From Chaenocephalus aceratus (taxonomy: Eukaryota; Chordata; Actinopteri; Perciformes; Channichthyidae), in NCBI GenBank assembly GCA_023974075.1, contig CM043793.1:6265628-6329627 (forward strand): DNA of 64,000 nucleotides, read 5' to 3'. Made by a program: the position numbers and the translations under genes. The notes under the pieces were generated by a model, which ran no database searches, was not told the origin of the DNA, and saw only the letters and a list, made by a program, of their open reading frames with translations. This document shows positions 28,101-35,059 of this stretch, one piece after another (positions within the stretch are counted from its first letter, which is position 1; each line of letters opens with the position of its first letter).

Positions 28101-30269
28101 TCTTGGACATTGTAATTGTTTTCTCGAAATAACCACTCGACCAGATCTAAATGCCTATTATTTTGTATTTTTCACCGACACTGAAAAAACTGTAAGGTAT
28201 AGTTAATAATAATAAGTTGAACCTAATATTTTGTATTTGAACTTAATATTATTGCTTTCAGCTAACCTAATAAAGTTATGTGAAATTGACACAATACATT
28301 TAATTAAAGTCAACGTTTCAGTGCACAATATCCGTATATACACCGCTCTCGCAATTGTTTTACGCTCAGTGTCCGAAAGAGAATTGCTTCTCAACTAATT
28401 CTTCCGATTATGGACTGTTGTGATGTTGTCTACCAAAATGCACATAAATCAGATCTTGCTCCACTCAACGTAGCCTACAACAGACTATGCAGATTTGTTC
28501 TTGGTTGTCCTTTTCGTACACATCACTGCACAATGTATAACTTAAATGGCCTTCTTTAAATGTAAGAAGACACACGCATTGGCTTCAGCTGATATTTAAA
28601 TGCATTTATCTTAACTATCCCCCTTATTTAAAGCAGTATTTTGTACCCTACTCACCAAATCATCAAGTTAGACATTCTGTTCAGATTTATTTCTCTGTCC
28701 CCTCTGCAAAAAAATGGATTGGCAGAAGAGCGTTCATGTTCAAAGCCCCGACCGACTGGAATACTTTACCTGCTGCCATTAGATCTCTTGTATCATTGGG
28801 TTTATTTAAACATGCATTGTCATCTCACGTTCAACTGGTCTGTACCTGTTATTAATGAAACTGATATTGATGAAACTGATATTAATGAAACTGATATTAA
28901 TGAAACTGATATTGATGAAACTGATATTAATGAATCTGATATTAATGAATCTGATATTGATGAAACTGATATTAATGAAACTGATATTGATGAAAGTGAT
29001 ATTGATGAAACTGATTTGCTCGACTGTCTCAAATTGTAATGATTGTATGCATTGCTTGAATTTTACTTAACAGACTGTATGTGGTTTGTCGTGTGTGTCA
29101 TGTTTTGCATTTTGTCTTTTTGTTTATGTATGTCTGTAAGTTGTTGCTGTTGTCGGGACCCCCTTGAAAACGAGATGGTGCATCTCAAGGGGTTTATCCC
29201 AATCAATACAAATGTCTATATATATTCATTCACTATGAAAAAAACTGAAACATTGACTTTAATTAAATGTAACATGAAAATGTCACATAACTGTATTAGG
29301 TTAGTTGAAAGCAATAATATTAGGTTTCAAAAATACAATATTATTGCTTTCAACTAACCTCATCCAGTGATGTGAAATCTGTTGACATCATACATTTCAT
29401 TTAAGTCAAGGTTTCAGTTTTTTCAGCGCAGTGACATTTAGTCTCTGCATTTAACTCAAGCGCCGTAGGTATCATACAGCGCCCAGGGAACAGTGGGGGT
29501 TGTGGTGCCTTGCTCAAGTGCACCTCGGCAATGCCCAGGAGGTGAACTCGCATATCTCAAGGTACCGGTCTATTCTGGGACTCGAACCGGCGGCCCTATG
29601 GTTCTCAAGCCAAGCCCTTTCAGACTGGGTATTAACTCACACACAATCTATTTGATTCAATCTGAATTAAAACATGTGTATATGCCACATTTAAAACGTT
29701 ATAATAGTTCTAAGTTGATACACGTTTTTATTGATGTAGTTAATGCCAAAATGTCTCTCTCTGTTTTGTCCGTTCATATATTAACAAATAAACTTAAATA
29801 GGCTGCAAATCTATTCCAGACCTTTTCATCAGCCGTATATTTATAAATATATGATTCATTTATAATATAATGTACAGTATCTCTTCATAGTAAAAGTATT
29901 AAATGTCGACAATACATGACAACATTATAGATTGTTTACGTATTTATTTTATATACTGATTATAAAGCGGAAATAGATAGACCTAAATAAATAAATAACT
30001 TGCACATTAAGGTAAGAACATTATAGAAATATATGAAAACTATGAACTAAGAAGAAGTACACATTTTACAATTTACATATTATATTGTTATTTCCTTCTC
30101 AGTTTGATTTCATATACTTTATACTATAAAATTATGAATATTATTAATAATAATACTAGTATCATCATTATTATTACATTTGAAGCAATAATGTGAATGT
30201 AAAGGGTTTCCCATGTAAAACACACATTTGCATTGTAATGAAGTGCCCAGTACCTTTCTGTTTGTCCAT
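1638..30269 (-). CDS. AFAP-family actin-filament-associated adaptor (AFAP1L2-like), 5' 11 coding exons, incomplete at left edge
   Basis: Joined coding exons, in transcript order: 30254-30269, 19595-19729, 17938-17997, 17746-17807, 9879-9987, 9561-9778, 6917-7096, 4747-4833, 4258-4327, 2783-3018, 1638-1726. All introns are GT-AG and all phases agree, giving 1262 nt (about 420 residues). Seen: N-terminus MDKQKVLAKL resembling the AFAP1L1 start; a TEYMIMS segment with a YxxM motif; a proline stretch PPVPPGGP (possible SH3 ligand); YEEAEPY and HYESYGEEDDDD; PH1 at about residues 173-267 (GYLWKRKWLGQW to AAEWRK); PH2 at about 313-405 (CQWQS, LRGCEV, VAVLE, RWLKLL). KWLGQW and YEEAEPY favour AFAP1L2 over AFAP1 and AFAP1L1, but the protein is divergent and its inter-PH linker is short. 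Family knowledge: AFAP proteins bind F-actin, Src and (AFAP1L2/XB130) PI3K p85. The coiled-coil C-terminus is off-window. The gene follows dmtn on the same strand. Confidence 0.88.
2090..2471 (+). mobile_element. Solo LTR of an LTR retrotransposon (Gypsy-like)
   Basis: Starts TGTCACGATTC and ends CCGTAACA, flanked by an exact 5-bp duplication ACCAG (2085-2089 and 2472-2476). It contains AATAAA at about 2412. No internal coding region remains, so this is a solo LTR from LTR-LTR recombination. Superfamily is inferred from LTR style only. Confidence 0.82.
2783..3018 (-). CDS. AFAP-family gene, coding exon 10 (PH2)
   Basis: 236 nt. Acceptor GTTTGACAG, donor CTGGAG|GTGAGC. Encodes FLSVLMNCQWQS, an acidic EEEEGEEEREE loop insertion, VQLRGCEVRAGP and VAVLE, matching PH2 of AFAP proteins (YLNVLVNSQWKS ... 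GCEV ... LE). Confidence 0.92.
3152..3808. mobile_element. TTAA-flanked MITE, family 1, copy 1 (piggyBac-like)
   Basis: Terminal inverted repeats AAAGGTCCCATGTCATG and its inverse (ACGAGACCTTT here) with TTAA at both ends. Related copies lie at 5594-6396, 26377-26927 and 58357-58620. TTAA targeting is the piggyBac hallmark. Confidence 0.75.
4258..4327 (-). CDS. AFAP-family gene, coding exon 9 (inter-PH linker)
   Basis: 70 nt. Acceptor TTTCTTCAG, donor AAAG|GTACTG. Encodes SSLVQTDSEEERAS, comparable to the LQTSSTEEEVP stretch just before PH2 in AFAP1L1. Confidence 0.85.
4747..4833 (-). CDS. AFAP-family gene, coding exon 8 (end of PH1 helix and linker)
   Basis: 87 nt, phase 0. It begins VIEDVSV, matching the RVIQEVSG end of the PH1 helix in AFAP1L2, then a serine-rich linker. 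Acceptor GCGTGCGCAG lies about 10 nt from a long (TG)n tract. Donor AGG|GTGAGA. Confidence 0.85.
4840..4923. repeat. (CA)n microsatellite abutting AFAP exon 8
   Basis: About 40 CA units on the plus strand, so (TG)n in the transcript. The tract ends roughly 10 nt before the 3' splice site of AFAP exon 8. Confidence 0.98.
5461..6669. mobile_element. hAT-like element hosting a nested MITE
   Basis: Left TAGTGATGTTACG ... GAACGATCCGA and right end, the inverse of TAGTGATGGGAATTACGG, are flanked by CTAGTAAA on both sides (5453-5460 and 6670-6677). The MITE at 5594-6396 is inserted inside it. Confidence 0.6.
5594..6396. mobile_element. TTAA-flanked MITE, family 1, copy 2, nested
   Basis: Begins TTAAAGGTCCCATGTCATG and ends CATGGGACCTTTAA. 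It contains a 14-base poly-G run near 6217. The host sequence on either side (CGCC/TTTAA/AGGAAC) closes cleanly around TTAA. Confidence 0.8.
6917..7096 (-). CDS. AFAP-family gene, coding exon 7 (rest of PH1)
   Basis: Exactly 60 codons, CYKCAQDLLPQLEL through AAEWRK, completing PH1. Donor AGGAAG|GTAGGC. The acceptor ...GTGTGTCAG is formed by a long (TG)n microsatellite, with no ordinary polypyrimidine tract. Confidence 0.92.
7101..7154. repeat. (CA)n microsatellite abutting AFAP exon 7
   Basis: About 27 CA units, (TG)n in transcript sense, running directly into the TCAG acceptor of AFAP exon 7. Confidence 0.98.
7160..8250. other. AT-rich AFAP intron
   Basis: AT-rich intron sequence with no recognisable gene or transposon ends. 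Confidence 0.6.
8253..9464. mobile_element. Palindromic MITE (CACTG ends) split by a nested hAT
   Basis: Starts CACTGAACAACTAAAACG and ends TTTCACTTTTTCAGTG, flanked by TA on both sides. The body is largely foldback (TTGAAAGCAATAATATTAAG and its inverse). Other family copies lie near 20815, 25830, 28180, 29234 and 60055. Confidence 0.7.
8417..9434. mobile_element. Non-autonomous hAT element, 1.0 kb, nested in MITE
   Basis: Ends TAGGGCTGTCAAACGATTA and ATAATTTTGACAGCACTA with an exact 8-bp duplication AATTAAAG (8409-8416 and 9435-9442). No transposase ORF. It contains a poly-G run near 8728. Confidence 0.88.
9561..9778 (-). CDS. AFAP-family gene, coding exon 6 (acidic linker and start of PH1)
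   Basis: Acceptor CCTGTTTCAG, donor CTGCTG|GTGAGA, 218 nt. Encodes HYESYGEEDDDD followed by the first strands of PH1, GYLWKRKWLGQWTKQ. It ends in phase 0 at SDVLL, exactly where AFAP1L2 continues with CYKSSKD. Confidence 0.93.
9879..9987 (-). CDS. AFAP-family gene, coding exon 5 (proline-rich and YEEAEPY)
   Basis: Acceptor CCATCCATCCAG, donor ACACTG|GTATCT, 109 nt. Encodes VVPPVPPGGP, then an acidic DEDED stretch, then TYEEAEPYLP. AFAP1L2 carries the same YEEAEPY motif before PH1. About 7.8 kb of transposon-filled intron separates it from the previous exon. Confidence 0.88.
10399..10435 (+). mobile_element. L2-type LINE 3' tail remnant
   Basis: GTGATATTGGGCTATATAAA matches the 3' end of the L2-like element at 58040-58070. 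The hAT at 10436 inserted into this tail. Confidence 0.6.
10570..12730 (-). mobile_element. LINE (L2/CR1/Rex1-like), 5'-truncated, reverse transcriptase partly intact
   Basis: Minus-strand frame 12450-11224 (408 residues) carries RT motifs: [42 protein letters not shown] and CYKYLGIW. The C-terminal part continues after a frame break (11220-10748) with YMNAP ... YHSALRF. The 3' end is an AATAAAG-containing UTR and a (TTGAA)n-like tail. No endonuclease domain is visible. A sister copy in the opposite orientation lies at 47697-49640. Confidence 0.9.
11224..12450 (-). pseudogene. LINE reverse transcriptase fragment
   Basis: 408-residue open frame with FYADDT catalytic motif, the longest intact RT stretch in the window. 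It lacks the N-terminal endonuclease, and the frame is lost before the C-terminal domain, so it is not autonomous. Confidence 0.88.
13030..13925 (+). mobile_element. Rex3-like (RTE clade) LINE 3' fragment
   Basis: ORF 13036-13899 (287 residues) holds the RT end (LLFADDVVLMASS, KYLGVLFSS) and the C-terminal region (LTYGHEGWVMTE, RWFGHLVRMPPGR, RPRGRPRTRWRDY). It is followed at once by GATGGATGGATG tail repeats, known for Rex3. The 5' two thirds are missing. Confidence 0.88.
14216..14885. mobile_element. TTAA-flanked MITE, family 3
   Basis: Ends TTAAAGGTCTCCTATTGTA and CATATTAGGGGACCTTTAA with TTAA on both sides. piggyBac-like by target site. Confidence 0.7.
15369..15490. repeat. (CA)n-rich microsatellite tract
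   Basis: Interrupted CA dinucleotide tract in the same AFAP intron (between exons 4 and 5). No coding content. Confidence 0.9.
15560..16550. other. AFAP intron, no recognisable feature
   Basis: AT-rich intron sequence. I see no gene or element boundaries. Confidence 0.55.
16560..17534. mobile_element. hAT-like element, family A, copy 1
   Basis: Begins AGGGGCGGCGGGTGCTGTAG and ends AGCCTCACGCGCCGCCTAT, with direct repeat GCACATAC on both sides. Internal blocks (CAGCAGGCGGTGCTTTCAC, AAGGGGCGGGGTTAG) recur at 52145-52942 and 60746-63115. No transposase. Confidence 0.8.
17746..17807 (-). CDS. AFAP-family gene, coding exon 4
   Basis: Acceptor TTCTGTGCAG, donor AACTTG|GTAAGT, 62 nt ending in phase 0. 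Encodes EGVQGPELLLNHDLPLWL, a poorly conserved stretch. Assignment rests on the splice sites and on exact phase continuity with both neighbours. Confidence 0.7.
17938..17997 (-). CDS. AFAP-family gene, coding exon 3 (YxxM motif)
   Basis: Acceptor TTTCCAG, donor TCAG|GTAACA, 60 nt. It encodes VEDTEYMIMSCPSSSD, matching the EEYIYMN region of AFAP1L2. Y-M-I-M fits the YxxM consensus for PI3K p85 SH2 binding. Confidence 0.83.
18284..18866. mobile_element. TIR element (AGGCGC ends)
   Basis: About 31-bp inverted ends, AGGCGCGTTCACACCGCAGT ... against AGGCGCTTTCACACCGCAGT ..., with one mismatch in the part compared. Superfamily not decided; the target duplication is unclear. Confidence 0.7.
19062..19345. 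mobile_element. DNA transposon remnant (ACACTGAACAAAAATATAAA end)
   Basis: Starts with a terminal sequence widespread in fish, ACACTGAACAAAAATATAAA, followed by CGCAACACTTTTGTTTTTGC. The opposite inverted end is absent, so this is one half only. Confidence 0.65.
19397..19425. repeat. Interstitial telomere-like repeat
   Basis: Several consecutive GGTTAG units inside the AFAP first intron region. Short, probably part of an adjacent repeat. Confidence 0.7.
19595..19729 (-). CDS. AFAP-family gene, coding exon 2
   Basis: Acceptor CTGTCTTCAG and donor CCAG|GTAATA. It encodes the N-terminal helical segment (LIWDLPSFLSALDSEKL ... ELLSKLY), which aligns with the LLTELDDFLKILDQENL segment of AFAP1L2. 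Exon of 135 nt, 2+132+1. Confidence 0.88.
20100..20290 (-). mobile_element. tRNA-derived SINE, copy 1
   Basis: Reverse orientation, related to 23665-23862: shared blocks AAGCGACTTACATACTCAAT, TGTGGACAATCCCCACAGGA and an inverse B-box-like GGGGATTGAACC. Confidence 0.75.
20815..21110. mobile_element. Palindromic MITE copy with an inserted LINE tail
   Basis: Contains CTTAATATTATTGCTTTCGA and TACATTTAATTAAAGTCAAC of the CACTG-ended MITE family, interrupted at about 20937-21040 by a LINE-type 3' tail (AAAGCGTCTTTGAGCACC ... ATTATT). Confidence 0.6.
22250..22512. repeat. Imperfect direct repeat pair
   Basis: TCACATGACTTCAC ... GCTAAGCTAAAGGCGGCTAA occurs at about 22250 and again at about 22436, roughly 75 bp per unit with substitutions. 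Confidence 0.7.
23168..23904. mobile_element. hAT element containing a SINE
   Basis: Inverted ends CAGGGGTGTCAAACTCAA and TTGAGTTTGACACCTCTG. Flanks CTGTACTG and CTGTACCT agree at 6 of 8 positions. A SINE lies inside at 23665-23862. A one-ended relative occurs at about 58190-58215. Confidence 0.8.
23665..23862 (+). mobile_element. tRNA-derived SINE, copy 2, nested in hAT
   Basis: A-box-like TGTGGCGCAGTGGGTAG and B-box-like GGTTCAAACCCC at tRNA spacing, then a body ending GCTTTGGATAAAAGCGTC and a short AATGT tail. Not a functional tRNA gene. Confidence 0.85.
24031..24465. mobile_element. Non-autonomous hAT element, 435 bp
   Basis: Inverted ends CAGTGATTCTTAAA and TTTGAGAAGCACTG with an exact 8-bp duplication CACTAGAG (24023-24030 and 24466-24473). 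Confidence 0.93.
24480..25825. other. AFAP first intron, no recognisable feature
   Basis: No exon, transposon end or long repeat seen, apart from an ACACAC/AACA-rich patch at about 25460-25520. Confidence 0.5.
25830..26045. mobile_element. Palindromic MITE, CACTG family
   Basis: CACTGAACAAACTGAAACG at the left, TTAATTAAAGTCAATGTTTC at the right, with the AAAGCAATAATATTAAG foldback core. Confidence 0.75.
26377..26927. mobile_element. TTAA-flanked MITE, family 1, copy 3 (inverted)
   Basis: Begins AAAGGTCCCATGTCATGG and ends CATGACATGGGGCCTTTAA. Right target is TTAA; the left has drifted to GTAA. Orientation is opposite to copies 1 and 2. Confidence 0.78.
28180..28325. mobile_element. Palindromic MITE, CACTG family, short copy
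   Basis: CACTGAAAAAACTG left end and AAGTCAACGTTTCAGTG right end, about 145 bp, foldback core present. Confidence 0.75.
28430..29230 (+). mobile_element. LINE 3' fragment with an internal minisatellite
   Basis: Translated pieces in plus frames (DVVYQNAHKSDLAPLN, RLCRFVLGCPFRTHHCT, KAPTDWNTLPAAIRS) match the C-terminal region of L2/Rex1-like LINEs such as the one at 47697-49640. They are interrupted by stops. The 3' UTR motif (GACCCCCTTGAAAACGAGAT ... CTCAAGGGG) follows. Confidence 0.7.
28850..29016 (+). repeat. 15-bp minisatellite (GATATTGATGAAACT)n
   Basis: About eleven near-identical 15-bp units. Because the period is a multiple of three, it stays open and reads as ETDID/ETDIN repeats within the LINE remnant frame. 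Confidence 0.95.
29234..29430. mobile_element. Palindromic MITE, CACTG family
   Basis: AAAAAACTGAAACATTGAC left arm and AAGTCAAGGTTTCAGTTTTT right arm ending GCGCAGTG. Core TTGAAAGCAATAATATTAGG and its inverse. Confidence 0.8.
29431..29625 (-). mobile_element. tRNA-derived SINE, second type
   Basis: Contains an inverse B-box-like GGGACTCGAACCGGCGGCCC at the right end and GTGCCTTGCTCAAGTGCACC in the body, typical of fish SINEs. Distinct from the copies at 20.1 and 23.7 kb. Confidence 0.6.
30254..30269 (-). CDS. AFAP-family gene, first coding exon (MDKQK)
   Basis: Sixteen coding nucleotides from ATG to the donor AAAG|GTACTG. They leave phase 1, which joins the next exon (TG CTG GCC) to make a valine. 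The residues MDKQK-V match the position of MDRGQ-V in AFAP1L1. The 5' UTR extends rightward; its start is not visible. Confidence 0.75.
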
Positions 30270-30517
30270 GTCTCTGTCTCAGTGGCTGCTGCTCTTCAGA
30301 CTCATTTCCCTGCTCCAGTTCACAGCATGAAACAAAGAAGGGAAAGAGAGATGGAAAGCTTTCCTTCTCAGTGCACTCCCTCGCTCTGTTTCTGTTCTGT
30401 GTGAAGATGTCTGAGCTACAGATCCAGTCCTGCCTCCCAGTGACATCACGAGGGAGGAGAGAGAGGGCGGACCAACACTCACTGCTCTCTGAAAGAAGAC
30501 ACATCTTTCACTCTGAA

Positions 30518-30724
30518 CAGGGCTGCCCCTGGTCAACTTGTGGCCACACGACAAGGTGTTTCATGAGGCCTCCACAAGTCGTCACTCATGTATCGCGAGC
30601 GTTGATGGGGGGGGGGGGATTACTGAACATAATTGCGCCACACTTACGCATAAGATGAGGCCCCCTCCGCAAGATGAGGCCCCACTCAGTGTGCGTGATC
30701 TGCATGTAGGGAGCGGCGGCCCTG
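30518..30724. mobile_element. hAT MITE (207 bp) in the 5' flank of the AFAP-family gene
   Basis: Ends CAGGGCTGCCCC and GCGGCGGCCCTG; flanking ACTCTGAA (30510-30517) and AGTCTGAA (30725-30732) differ at one base. Same terminal class as the hAT at 10436-12836, including ATGAGGCCCC-type internal motifs. It lies about 250 bp 5' of the AFAP start codon. Confidence 0.8.
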
Positions 30725-30799
30725 AGTCTGAAACATCTTTATAGGTATTGGCATTAGGTCTGACGCCAATTCTAATGTCTCTACTGTCTCCATGCTTTA

Positions 30800-31175
30800 A
30801 TGTTCAAAAAGCTCATACTGCCTCTTTTCACCCTCTGTCTGAAACCAGAGCCCAGTCTGCTCTGATTGGTTAGCTGGCTGGCTATGTTGTGATTGGTTAA
30901 CTGCTTAGAGATGTGTCAGAAATGTCCCTCCCCGTAGCCAATTACATACAATGTGTTGGAGAGCTAGCCAATAGAAGCGCAAGTGTTACATAGTGATGTC
31001 ATTAGGAGTCTAATGAAGGCGTTTCAGGCAGGGGGGGGGAGTGTGTGGGAGAGGAACTCCCTCTGGAGGGAACCTTGGGATAGTAGCCTTTGCAGACCAT
31101 TAACATGCACACAAACCTATAGCACACTACAGGAAAGGGAAAACACAAACATAATATTACTGCCCCTTTAAGGAT
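30800..31175. repeat. Dispersed repeat X, copy 1
   Basis: Shares TTTTCACCCTCTGTCTGAAA, CTGATTGGTTAGCTG and GCTAGCCAAT blocks with 60690-60745 plus 63116-63210, where the same repeat is split by a nested transposon. Confidence 0.65.
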
Positions 31176-31179
31176 CTAA

Positions 31180-32500
31180 ATACTTCTTTCACCAATGCCA
31201 AAAAACTTAGATGTCAATAACACATTGTACTTTATTTTTGGCTCAATCCCCATGTCACTTATGATATGATAAATATTGCTTACAGAAATGTGAACTCGGT
31301 GTCCTCAAGCAAATAGAAATGGTCTTTATTGTAACTCATGTTAATCACTCACATCACCATTCATCTGTTACATCACCTGCATGATATGAAAACAACAACA
31401 ACAACAATAATTATATATGTACAGCAGCAGAGCGGCTTCAATCAACGACCTCTGACCTCAGCTTGACCTCAGAGTCATAAACTTCAGAGAGTTTAGACAG
31501 CAAAACCTGAACCAGGGTGCTATACCTGCAAGTGCTGTTATATACATTTATTTAATTAAAGGTTAAATAAAAATGACATCATCGCATTCAGCAGTTAGAA
31601 TATCTGGTACGTTGATGGTGGCATGCCTCCACTGAAGTCGCCCTGCGTGTTAAAACAGCCTAATTAAATAAGACTAGAAAATAAAAACAATTTGAAATGT
31701 ACAACAAAAACCAAAATAATCATGAAACAATCTTTGTGTCATCATGGTGTTAGTCACAGAAACCAGCTTCCTGCTTCTAACTACACACAACCAATCAGAA
31801 CAAAGCATAAATCCTCAGTGTCATCAAACAGTGTCAGAGTCATTCCCCGAAAAAGAAAAGTAATAAAAGAAATCATCAACGTAAAATGACCGATGCTCGC
31901 ACACTCCATTTCACAAATCTTCATCCAGTTTTTTTTCCCAGTTTTTTTTTTTTCAACAGATACAGGAAGAGTGTGCGAGGCAGATGTGGAGGGGTGTGAT
32001 GCGGGATTTAGCGGAGGTGATTCTGCCGTTTGCAGTGAGAGTGAAGAACAGTCCGTAATCCTCACACAGGTCTGAGATGCTGAAATATGATTTTTTTTAA
32101 ATGTGCTGCAAGTCTCGTTTCTCCTTTAGTAACTCACATTAATACAGAGACGATACAATGACTGTAAACACCTGAGAACTACGACACTGAATAGATGACA
32201 GCCAATGGGCACATCCCCTCTACGCCAAGGCCACGCCCCCTTTTGGGTGACGACATTTGCTGCGATTGGCTGGCGGTAAATACAGATTTTGCGGTTTTTC
32301 ACTAATGACATCAAAAAGTCCAATTACGATGGTCAGTCAGGGAAAAACTAAACAATGTCATCGGAGGTCGATGATTGGCATATAGTTGAATTTAAATCGA
32401 TAGAGGATAGATGTCCGGTCAGTCAGCCGTTGGACGAAGGGCAGGCTAACACTTAAACTGCGTTGGTTTGTCAATGTTTTGTATATTTCAATGCAGTATA
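31180..32500. other. Intergenic, no recognisable gene
   Basis: AT-rich sequence with a poly-T run near 31940. No splice-supported exon found. Confidence 0.5.
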
Positions 32501-32530
32501 TACATTATCTGAGTTTTAACATGTTTACTT

Positions 32531-32609
32531 TTAATCACAGCTTCATTATGACGCTAATGAGGCTAACGTCAAGTTAGCCTCATTAGCGTCATAATGAAGC
32601 TTTGATTAA
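32531..32609. repeat. Near-perfect hairpin, 37-bp arms, 5-base loop
   Basis: Arms 32531-32567 and 32573-32609 are reverse complements with one mismatch, around loop GTCAA. The inner 29 bp (AGCTTCATTATGACG ... GCTAAC) are perfect. The very short loop would allow cruciform extrusion. Confidence 0.95.
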
Positions 32610-32631
32610 GTGTTTTCCACGTATGACTGAC

Positions 32632-32955
32632 GGCCCGTCTACACGGCGGCGTGCGTTGAAGCTTCAACGCTTCTACCCATTCATTTTGAATGGGGTGACG
32701 TCAAGCTTTGCCGAACTGCATTGTGGGAGCGTCGCTTCGCTTCAAAAGTTGAGCAATGCTCAACTTTTGAAGCTTCGACGGAAGCGTCAGCCAATCAAAT
32801 CATATGCCAGTACAAGCTCTAGCCAATCAAACCGCGTGCTTATGTGTCCGGGGCGGGAGATTCATGCGATTGGTTGTTGGTCGAGTTTCAGACACGCCCG
32901 CCGGCAAGCTTCAACGCACGTCGCCGTGTGGACGCTGAGTGACGGGTCCCACTGA
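32632..32955. mobile_element. Small TIR element with internal palindrome
   Basis: Inverted ends around GTCTACACGGCGGCGTGCGT ... and ACGCACGTCGCCGTGTGGAC. An internal perfect palindrome (CTTCAAAAGTTGAGCA|TGCTCAACTTTTGAAG, overlapping around 32739-32771) is present. No coding potential. Confidence 0.7.
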
Positions 32956-32999
32956 TTATGATCTATGTCCTCCTGTGGATGTCCTGATGCCACAGATCT

Positions 33000-34655
33000 T
33001 TTCTTTTATCTTCCCTTTTTCTAAGTAAAATAAAAATCGGAACTCTGGATCTTTTTGTTGTTTGAGATACAGCAGCTTTTAGGCATGATAAAACAAAAAA
33101 TGTTCCACTTGATTTCATCAGAAAGTGAGCGAGGCCGTTATTTTGCCAAGCAGTGACGTAATGCTGCTCTCATCTGTATGGATATTGTAAAAATATAAAA
33201 GAATAGGCTTAGAGCTGGTAGAGTGTGGTTATATGTGGAGAAAACAATCAGAATGTCCAAGATCTAAGTCATACATTTATGAGAAACATCCACATTTTCT
33301 TCCCCGCCTGCTCTACCAATAGATGTTTTTAAGAAAGGTAGCTATAATTAAAAGTTTTCATTTAAGATGGCCAGTAATGTATACATTTTAAAACACAATG
33401 CATCAACTCCAGATGTTACTTTCTTGTAAATGTGACCAAAGAAAGCAGAATTTTGCTGAAAACTTAAAACATGGCCTACCATCTTTTCAACATGTCTCAC
33501 ACAAACCTGATCTACCACACTGAAAGACTGGCAATGATTAGGGATTATATATGGAGGGTGTAATGGAGCTTAAGGAACGTCTCATGTGTTTGCAGTGTAC
33601 CAACCTCTCTTTTAATTTCATTTTCTAAAAGATCAAATGCAATACATTCCAACTTTAAAATGGTCTGTTCAGATCAATATTTCAATTTTAAATCAACAGC
33701 TGTGTTGCTGTGACATTTTCAAATGTGCTAAAGAAGACAATGTATCCATGTTTGTGAAGATCAGATATGATGCTAATGGATATATATCTTTCTAAATATA
33801 TCTGTTTGCTTAAGAAGTGTCCATGTGTACATAATGAAGATGTTCAGTTCACTTTGAAGTTGAGGAGAAAAATGTTCTTCAGTTATTTCCCATCATGCCT
33901 CTGTCCTTTGGTTTGGGAACCTTCCAAAATGGGTCCTTCCTTCGTCTTCTCTTCTTTTCTCAACATTCATGTGTTGATATAATTCACTTTTTTACATTTT
34001 CATTTCGATTTTTAATAACAAACATGCCACTTCTCTATGTATTACTAGAAAATAGCTGCACTTCATTTGGTCACTAAGCAACACTTAATGCCGATAACCT
34101 GTTTATTGGACAAACCAGAGCCGTATAGAGACAGAGTTGCTGCCACAGCGCTCTGAGTCTCTGGTTATCGTTGCTCCTCTACACTGCAAAAAGTGAGTTT
34201 TTCTATCTCTGTGTGCGTGTACTGAGGTAAAACAGGGCAGTGGCTTTTGCTGTACTAAGAACAAAAGACAAGCAGGAGACAGTTTGATCACAGCCAATGG
34301 GAGCTGAACTTTGAGAGGGACTGCTGCTCCACCCTGATGCATATCAAATATTTAAGTTTAGTCATAAAACCTTTCTTAAAAGTCTGGACAATTTTTGAAT
34401 CCCTGATAGACACTTTGAAATAATATGGACGACAAAGGATATGAACACCAGAACATCCCAGTAGTTTGTGTTTTTCAGTTGTGGAAGGTAACTAAGTATA
34501 CATATATATATATAATTACTCAGGTACTATACTTAAAATGTAAGGTACTTTACTGTATTTTCACATTATGCTCCTCTATACTTTTAACTCAACTACATGA
34601 TTTTATTGCATTAGTTACTATCAAATTTGCAGATTTAGTTTATTAATAGAAATAT
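33000..34655. other. Intergenic, no recognisable gene
   Basis: No splice-supported exon or transposon ends seen. It may include distal dmtn 3' sequence. Confidence 0.5.
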
Positions 34656-34658
34656 TAA

Positions 34659-35053
34659 TTAAAGGTAGGGTAGGTAATTTTGGAGAAACCAGCTCGAGTG
34701 CGCTAGAATTTGAAAGTACACAACCGGGAAAAATCTGCCTCTTCCTTCAGACTTCCTGAGCCCCTCCTCCAACACACACGAACGCACACATGACCAATGA
34801 GGACACGAGATACGTTTGTGCACAGGTGGAAGGCTGACAGGCAGGTAGGCCATCCAGTTACTTTAGCCGGGCCGGTGAAAATAATTGGTCTAGCTTTTTA
34901 CAGCGCCATGGCTTCCACAGATGACATTTTTTAATGTATTTATTGTCAAAGCACTTAAGATGTTCATTGCTATCGGGATGTTAAGAGCATTCCATGGAAT
35001 ATAACAAAGTGTATCTCAAGTCGGTTTCTCAAACTTACCTACCCCACCTTTAA
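34659..35053. mobile_element. TTAA-flanked MITE, family 2, copy 1
   Basis: Ends TTAAAGGTAGGGTAGGTAAT and CTTACCTACCCCACCTTTAA. Copies 2 and 3 at 39432-39809 and 51550-51939. Confidence 0.85.
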
Positions 35054-35059
35054 ACTGTG

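Noticed and set aside
28850..29016. CRISPR-like array
   Set aside because: Direct 15-bp tandem units without spacers in a vertebrate genome; a minisatellite.
28641..29039. 132-residue ORF ending in ETDID repeats as a novel acidic protein
   Set aside because: It is the LINE C-terminal remnant read through a 15-bp minisatellite, with no splice or start support.
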